Assembly (NCBI GenBank): GCA_900759415.1
Contig: CAAEVC010000092.1
Coordinates: 1-5,353, forward strand
Origin: an uncultured Dialister sp.
Lineage (GTDB): Bacteria; Bacillota; Negativicutes; Veillonellales; Dialisteraceae
Reading direction: 5' to 3'
Length of the DNA stretch: 5,353 nt
The translations under genes and the position numbers were made by a program. How positions within the stretch are numbered: the stretch's first letter is position 1; each line of letters opens with the position of its first letter. The notes under the pieces are model-generated. The model did not search any database and had not been told where the DNA came from. It saw only the letters and a program-made list of their open reading frames with translations. Positions 4,279-5,353 of this stretch are shown here, piece after piece.

Positions 4279-4724
4279 TTTGAAACGCCTCCATTTGTAT
4301 TAAAATTTTTCATTTCTATGTCTTTTTCGTCCAGTAAGGGGATGTGCCGTCTGGCGAGTGCTGCTGCCAGGATGCCCTGACCTTTGATTTTCTTTCCTGT
4401 GAAGGTGCCGTCGTAGATTTCATGGACGCCGCAGGTGGGACTTTTTGCTTTAAGGATGGCAAGGTCCACGTGCCCCATGCGGGCAAGAACCTTCTCTACG
4501 CCTTTCCGGTAAAGGGTGTCTACGTCTTTTCCGTCGTTCCTGATGACTTTTCCATGAAGGATTTCTACGGGAGGCCGGGGGACGGGAAGACCCCCCTCCA
4601 CTTCCGGGCAGACGGGAATGATTTCGTGGCCTTTCAAAAATTCTATGACTGCATCGTTTCTGTTATGGCCGCCGCTGTATTTGCAGTTTCTTCCCAGCAG
4701 GCAGGCACTGACTAAGATTCTCAT
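4272..4724 (-). CDS. DUF523 family protein (TudS-like, probable Fe-S desulfurase)
   Basis: This 150-residue soluble protein is a clear full-length DUF523 member: the N-terminal VSACLLG (5-11), C14, PVCPE (37-41), GGLPVPRPP (44-52), KSPTCG (94-99) and YDGTFTG (104-110). The conserved cysteines are C8, C14, C39 and C98. A characterised member of this family, thiouracil desulfurase TudS, binds a [4Fe-4S] cluster through three cysteines and removes sulfur from 2-thiouracil. The cysteines here fit such a site, but whether this protein has that activity is inference. Its ATG overlaps the stop of the lipoprotein gene as ATGA (4724-4721), with an AGGA about 8 nt upstream. Its last codons carry the ribosome site of the ROK gene, so translation of the two is probably linked. 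Confidence 0.85.
   Translation of the reverse strand: MRILVSACLLGRNCKYSGGHNRNDAVIEFLKGHEIIPVCPEVEGGLPVPRPPVEILHGKVIRNDGKDVDTLYRKGVEKVLARMGHVDLAILKAKSPTCGVHEIYDGTFTGKKIKGQGILAAALARRHIPLLDEKDIEMKNFNTNGGVSKF
4288..4292 (-). promoter_or_regulatory. Ribosome binding site that decides the ROK start
   Basis: Read on the minus strand this is GGAGG, inside the last codons of the DUF523 gene. Nine nt separate it from ATT (4278-4276), which is good spacing. The ATC at 4272 would be 15 nt away and the GTG at 4221 far too distant. An ATG at 4294-4292 overlaps the site but is out of frame and stops after 11 codons. Confidence 0.65.
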
Positions 4725-5194
4725 GATATTTTCCTGAAATGAAGACGGCTCTGCACTTTCTCCGCCGTTTCTTTCGGCAGATGGGTGGCGATGAAGAGCC
4801 AGGTATCCGAGCCTTCAAAGGCGGGATACATATAGTAATTGACCATACCCTCCGGGCCAGCCATGCCGTAGGAAATATAGTTGTCCTCTGATTTGCGGAT
4901 TTCAAAAGGCATGGTGATGATAGACGCCCGCTGGGCCTGTTCCTGTTCTTTCGTAAGGAATGCCACTTTCAGCATCACTTTTTTCTTCTGGTAGACAAGA
5001 AGGGTGCCGGAATAGTTTTCCATATGGAAACCGTCACTTCCGTCTAAGAATGCTTCCATCTTCTCTCCCGTCGGTGTCGTGAAGGTGAGTGTCTCTTCTT
5101 TCTTCCCGCATCCGGAAATCAGAAAGAGCACTGTGAGGATGACCAGCAGAGACAGAAAAAGGAGCCTGAGATCTATGGTAAGTTTGTGTTCCAC
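4721..5194 (-). CDS. Small lipoprotein of unknown function
   Basis: I do not recognise the family. With the GTG start at 5194 the protein has 157 residues. A short charged N-terminus precedes a long Leu/Val/Ile-rich segment (about 9-26) and the lipobox I26-S27-G28-C29, so the mature protein should be lipid-anchored with about 128 residues outside. The mature part is mixed polar with several aromatic residues (NYYMYP, DTWLFIATHLP) and no metal or catalytic motif that I can see. GTG is preferred because AAAGGAGG lies 5 nt upstream. The longer frame to 5266 runs through the probable promoter and has no ribosome site. It is the first gene of the minus-strand operon and overlaps the DUF523 start by 4 nt. 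Confidence 0.8.
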   Translation of the reverse strand: MEHKLTIDLRLLFLSLLVILTVLFLISGCGKKEETLTFTTPTGEKMEAFLDGSDGFHMENYSGTLLVYQKKKVMLKVAFLTKEQEQAQRASIITMPFEIRKSEDNYISYGMAGPEGMVNYYMYPAFEGSDTWLFIATHLPKETAEKVQSRLHFRKIS

Positions 5195-5199
5195 AATGA

Positions 5200-5207
5200 C
5201 CTCCTTT
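5200..5207 (-). promoter_or_regulatory. Strong ribosome binding site of the lipoprotein gene
   Basis: Minus-strand AAAGGAGG is nearly a full anti-16S complement, 5 nt before GTG at 5194. It fixes that start over the upstream in-frame ATG codons. Confidence 0.8.
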
Positions 5208-5213
5208 GGTAGC

Positions 5214-5224
5214 ATTGTATCATA
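5214..5224 (-). promoter_or_regulatory. Candidate -10 region of the lipoprotein-DUF523-ROK operon
   Basis: The minus strand reads TATGATACAAT from 5224 to 5214. TATGAT (5224-5219) and TACAAT (5219-5214, with an upstream TG) are each 5 of 6 matches to the -10 consensus. No good -35 lies at 16-18 nt; a perfect TTGACA at 5266-5261 is too far away to pair with either box. The RNA leader would be very short, under 20 nt. Confidence 0.4.
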
Positions 5225-5230
5225 ATTCCA

Positions 5231-5268
5231 CTGACAGCGCTTGATGCCGTAATCAGTTACTGTCAAGC
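5231..5268. promoter_or_regulatory. Interrupted inverted repeat upstream of the minus-strand operon
   Basis: TGACAG (5232-5237) is complementary to CTGTCA (5260-5265), and GCTTGA (5239-5244) to TCAAGC (5263-5268). Both pairs sit just upstream of the candidate -10 and could be a regulator site. The short arms make this tentative. Confidence 0.25.
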
Positions 5269-5299
5269 ATTTTTGAAAATGTCCCGAGAATTGTCATTT

Positions 5300-5327
5300 A
5301 ATAGCCCCGCAATAGTGGGGCTATTTT
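5300..5327. terminator. Hairpin terminator at the right edge
   Basis: AATAGCCCC (5300-5308) pairs perfectly with GGGGCTATT (5317-5325), extended inward by a G-T and a C-G pair, with loop AATA. TTTT follows on the plus strand, while the minus-strand tail (CTATTAAAT) is poorer. No plus-strand gene precedes it here, so it may serve a minus-strand gene beyond the window. Nothing else is evident in 5269-5353. Confidence 0.6.
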
Positions 5328-5353
5328 GAGTGGTTAGGCCAGTATGTTACTAA

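Noticed and set aside
4344..4715. 123-codon plus-strand open frame
   Set aside because: It is antisense to the well conserved DUF523 protein.
5195..5266. Longer lipoprotein start at 5266 or 5215
   Set aside because: These add a charged stretch before the signal peptide, have no ribosome site and overlap the likely -10 box. The GTG at 5194 has a near-perfect AAAGGAGG.

Overview
The window looks like chromosomal DNA from a low-to-mid GC anaerobic Firmicute, most plausibly a Negativicute of the Dialister/Veillonella type. That placement is an inference from gene style: strong GGAGG ribosome sites, lipoproteins with lipoboxes, a Bacillus YdhR-like ROK sugar kinase, and intergenic families of GC-rich hairpins and CTCAACT heptads. 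No rRNA, tRNA, CRISPR array, phage gene or transposase is visible.

Layout. Positions 1-462 hold no convincing gene. They contain an AT-rich inverted repeat, a hairpin element with near-inverted ends (88-141), a diverged tandem duplication of about 100 bp ending in a perfect 26-bp direct repeat, a terminator-like hairpin, and a promoter region with a perfect AT palindrome. Positions 463-2802 are a tightly overlapping plus-strand operon for a high-affinity zinc-type ABC importer: ATPase (znuC-like), membrane permease (znuB-like) and lipoprotein binding protein (znuA-like). The three metal-site histidines of the binding protein favour zinc over manganese. The operon ends at a two-way terminator (2891-2927).

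Positions 2803-3378 are intergenic but dense with structure. A minus-strand unit of about 230 nt has an extended -10 promoter near 3130, a 42-codon ORF with an in-frame 22-residue repeat, and the shared terminator as its 3' end. To its right lies a second copy of the 88-141 hairpin element, in opposite orientation. Its stem sequence differs at five of seven pairs yet still pairs fully. Several further hairpins and another heptad repeat run up to the stop codon of the next gene.

Positions 3379-5194 are a minus-strand, translationally coupled three-gene operon, in transcription order: a small lipoprotein of unknown function, a DUF523 (TudS-like, probably iron-sulfur) protein, and a ROK-family sugar kinase most like zinc-containing fructokinases. 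The kinase has no ATG, GTG or TTG that retains its phosphate-binding N-terminus. An ATT start, 9 nt after a GGAGG and overlapping the DUF523 stop, fits best. The right edge has a hairpin terminator at 5300-5327.

The two operons converge on the central repeat-rich spacer. The best candidates for something undescribed are the covarying hairpin element with its downstream core, the small repeat-containing minus-strand transcription unit, and the apparent ATT start.
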